Shown: positions 62,239 through 64,000 of the stretch, piece after piece
How the letters are laid out: every line of letters starts with the position of its first letter
Position numbering within the stretch: position 1 is the stretch's first letter
Assembly (NCBI GenBank): GCA_036226585.1
Contig: CP108997.1
Coordinates: 4,216,001 to 4,280,000 of the forward strand
Reading direction: 5' to 3'
DNA length: 64,000 nt
From: Streptomyces sp. NBC_00708
GTDB taxonomy: Bacteria > Actinomycetota > Actinomycetes > Streptomycetales > Streptomycetaceae
Notes under the pieces: model-generated
The model's database searches: none
What the model was told of the DNA's origin: nothing
Seen by the model: only the letters and a program-made list of their open reading frames with translations
Position numbers and translations under genes: made by a program

Positions 62239-63633
62239 ATGCCTACGACAAAGCGCCAATGTGCCACGTTCGCAGTGCTGTTCACGTTTCTTGTCAGCTT
62301 GGCGGGGTGCGTGACAGAAGGGAACGGCGGTACCGGTACGGGAAAGGGTGCAGGCGCGTCGGGTGAGAAGCGGCCCTTGCCGAGGCCCCCGAAGGCCGGT
62401 CCGGGCAACATCGTTGTCGAGGGCCGGGCGATTACCGGTTCCCGGCTGTCCGGGGTCCGCATGGTTCCGTACCGGCGTACGTACACCGATGGCGAGCTGT
62501 ACGCGGCAGTAACGGGGTTCCGGTCGGTGGCATACGGGCGTGCCGAGCTGGAGGCGGCGTATGACGACGTCTTGAACCCTGGTGGGTCATCCCGGGGGAG
62601 TCGGCCGGCCAACGTGGTGACGGCTATCTCGCCGGCGGTCCAGCGTGCCGCCGCAGACGCGCTGGGCGACCGCGAAGGAGCCGCGGTCGCCGTGGACGTG
62701 CGGACAGGGCATATCCGTGCCCTGGTCAGTACCCCGTCGTACGACCCCTCCACCTTCAGCGGCAATGTCATGGCGGACAGCCGCGCATGGCTCCAACTGA
62801 TGCATGACAAGCACCAGCCGTTGCGGAACCGGACAAGGAACGCAACCGCGCCCCCGGGTGAGACCTTTCATCTCATCGTCGCGGCAGCGGCCCTGGAGAA
62901 GGGGCTCTACTCCTCGGTGGACGAGGTGACGCACTCCGAGGCCTCCTACACTCCGCCCGGCAGCAGCAAAGCGGTGACCGGTGACCGCGCCCATTGCGAG
63001 AACGCCTCGATTCGCACTGCGCTGCACTATGCGTGCGGGAACGTCTTCGCGCGGTTGGCGGTCGAAGTGGGCGACGTGGAAGTCACCTCCACAGCCGAGT
63101 CGTTCGGCTTCAACGATGACGAGCTGCGCATTCCGACGCTCCTCTATCCGAGTAACTACCCTGGTGGACGAAGCGCGGGGGACCTGGCCGCTGCGGCCAA
63201 CGGATCCGCAGGGGTCACGGCCACGCCCGTCCAGATGGCACGAGTGATGGCCGTCATCGCGGGCGGTGGCAAGCAGGTGTATCCGCAGCTTGTCACGAAG
63301 GTGGTCCGGGCCGACGGAAGCGTGGCGCCGCCGAAGGATCTCGCCCAGCACGATGGCCGCAGGGTGGTGGGACAACACACCGCCGAACAGTTGCAGTCGG
63401 CCTTGCGAACCTCGGCCGGTGGTGTGAGCGGGTGGGTGCGACAGTGGGACGTGGACCACGGTGCTGAGTCGGTCGCATGGTCCGTTTCCCTTGCTTCCTC
63501 GGCGGGAGGGGAGCCGATGGCCATCGCGGTGTACCTCTCCAACCCTCGAGCGTCGAGTGACCGCGCCGACGATGTCGCATTCACCGAGCGTGTCGCGGAA
63601 CGGATGCGCCTGGCCGCGGCTGAGGTGCGGTGA
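62239..63633 (+). CDS. Penicillin-binding-protein-like lipoprotein lacking catalytic motifs
   Basis: Lipoprotein of 464 aa with lipobox LAGC (Cys24) and a Gly/Lys linker, then a transpeptidase-like domain. Landmarks are TAISPAVQRAAADALGDREG and AVAVDVRTGHIRALVSTPSY, standard in PbpA/class B PBPs. The active-site SxxK is replaced by ETFH (Glu208 and His211), the SxN motif by ACGN (residues 265-268), and the KTG triad is not recognisable near DHGAESVAWSVS. The fold appears kept while catalysis and beta-lactam acylation are lost, so it is a pseudo-PBP. Role unknown; binding peptidoglycan or partner proteins is a guess. ATG 62239 gives a good signal peptide. Confidence 0.82.
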   Translation: MPTTKRQCATFAVLFTFLVSLAGCVTEGNGGTGTGKGAGASGEKRPLPRPPKAGPGNIVVEGRAITGSRLSGVRMVPYRRTYTDGELYAAVTGFRSVAYGRAELEAAYDDVLNPGGSSRGSRPANVVTAISPAVQRAAADALGDREGAAVAVDVRTGHIRALVSTPSYDPSTFSGNVMADSRAWLQLMHDKHQPLRNRTRNATAPPGETFHLIVAAAALEKGLYSSVDEVTHSEASYTPPGSSKAVTGDRAHCENASIRTALHYACGNVFARLAVEVGDVEVTSTAESFGFNDDELRIPTLLYPSNYPGGRSAGDLAAAANGSAGVTATPVQMARVMAVIAGGGKQVYPQLVTKVVRADGSVAPPKDLAQHDGRRVVGQHTAEQLQSALRTSAGGVSGWVRQWDVDHGAESVAWSVSLASSAGGEPMAIAVYLSNPRASSDRADDVAFTERVAERMRLAAAEVR

Positions 63634-63672
63634 CTGACGGGGCGCACCGCAAAGCTCAGGCTGCGTCGGCGG

Positions 63673-64000
63673 TCAGCACGGAGACCCGCAGTCGCTCGCC
63701 GCCTGCGGTCCGGCCAGGACGTCGAAGCCGTAGCCGACGGCGGCGAGTCCCGCGACGGCCGCCGCCAGTCCGTACGCGGTGCGCCACCGGCCGCGTACGG
63801 CGGCGAAGGCGGCCAGGGCGGCGACGGTCCCGCTGGCGAGCAGGACCGGCAGGCCCAGCAGGAGTACGTCGGTGTTCCGCTCACCCTCGAAGGCGCCGAA
63901 GAGGCCCCTGCGGCCGTACGGAAGCCAGACCGCGAGGCCCGCGAGGGCGCCGAGCAGCGCGGTGAGGAGCCCTGCGGCGCCGGTGAGGGCTTCGCGCCGG
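63673..64000 (-). CDS. Membrane protein, C-terminal fragment (cut by window edge)
   Basis: The minus-strand frame ending in TGA at 63673-63675 is open to the right edge, giving the last 108 residues. Three hydrophobic segments are seen: LLTALLGALAGLAVW near the cut end, LLLGLPVLLASGTVAALAAF in the middle and LAAAVAGLAAVGYGFDVLAG near the end, with a short C-terminus CGSPC. Codon use is Streptomyces-like. The family cannot be told without the N-terminal part. It converges on the pseudo-PBP gene across 39 bases. Confidence 0.6.
   Translation of the reverse strand, partial: RREALTGAAGLLTALLGALAGLAVWLPYGRRGLFGAFEGERNTDVLLLGLPVLLASGTVAALAAFAAVRGRWRTAYGLAAAVAGLAAVGYGFDVLAGPQAASDCGSPC

Overview
The window is chromosomal DNA of a Streptomyces-type actinomycete. 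Supporting signs are the very high G+C content with strong third-position bias, frequent GTG starts, a TTG start for rpoB, and terminators that are GC-rich hairpins, mostly without T-runs. The order rpmG - two MaoC-fold dehydratases - murB - adenosine deaminase - aminotransferase - tRNA-Trp - secE - nusG - rplKA - rplJL - rpoBC - rpsL - rpsG - fusA - tuf, and the order korB/korA - response regulator/kinases - nuoABCHIJKLMN, match what I recall of the S. coelicolor core chromosome. No database was consulted.

Layout. 1-7.3 kb is accessory metabolism: a HAD phosphatase (cut by the left edge), a quinone-oxidoreductase-like MDR enzyme divergent from a MarR regulator, a small membrane protein, a VOC protein, an FAD monooxygenase, a RarD-type transporter and an NmrA-like reductase. 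7.4-24.0 kb is an energy block: korAB (2-oxoacid:ferredoxin oxidoreductase), a NarL-type regulator with two near-duplicate sensor kinases, then a ten-gene complex I operon (nuoA,B,C,H,I,J,K,L,M,N) that lacks nuoD, E, F and G. 24.1-30.6 kb holds mscL, htpX, small membrane proteins, an alkB-ogt DNA-alkylation repair pair, yajQ, tRNA-Tyr, an SDR and a divergent amidohydrolase. 30.8-39.3 kb holds tRNA-Thr, tRNA-Met, rpmG, the dehydratase pair, a TetR/MFS module with matching operators, murB, an SDR/TetR divergent pair, add and an aminotransferase.

39.5-57.7 kb is the core transcription/translation block: tRNA-Trp, secE, nusG, rplK, rplA, a lipoprotein, the L10 leader with rplJ-rplL, rpoB, rpoC, rpsL, rpsG, fusA and tuf. 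It is divided into transcription units by hairpins after secE, nusG, rplA, rplL, rpoC and tuf. 57.7-64 kb returns to accessory genes: a GNAT acetyltransferase, a small lipoprotein, an exported amidase-domain protein in a lower-GC patch, a HEAT-repeat protein, two small proteins of secretion-chaperone-like type, a penicillin-binding-protein-like lipoprotein with its catalytic motifs gone, and a membrane protein cut by the right edge.

How they fit together. The most notable functional link is korAB beside a complex I operon that keeps the membrane arm and the NuoB/NuoI iron-sulfur relay but has no NADH-oxidising module and no NuoD; ferredoxin made by KorAB is a plausible electron donor (inference). 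Three regulator modules (MarR at 1.8 kb, TetR at 32.3 kb, TetR at 36.3 kb) each show paired operator-like repeats by their probable target genes.
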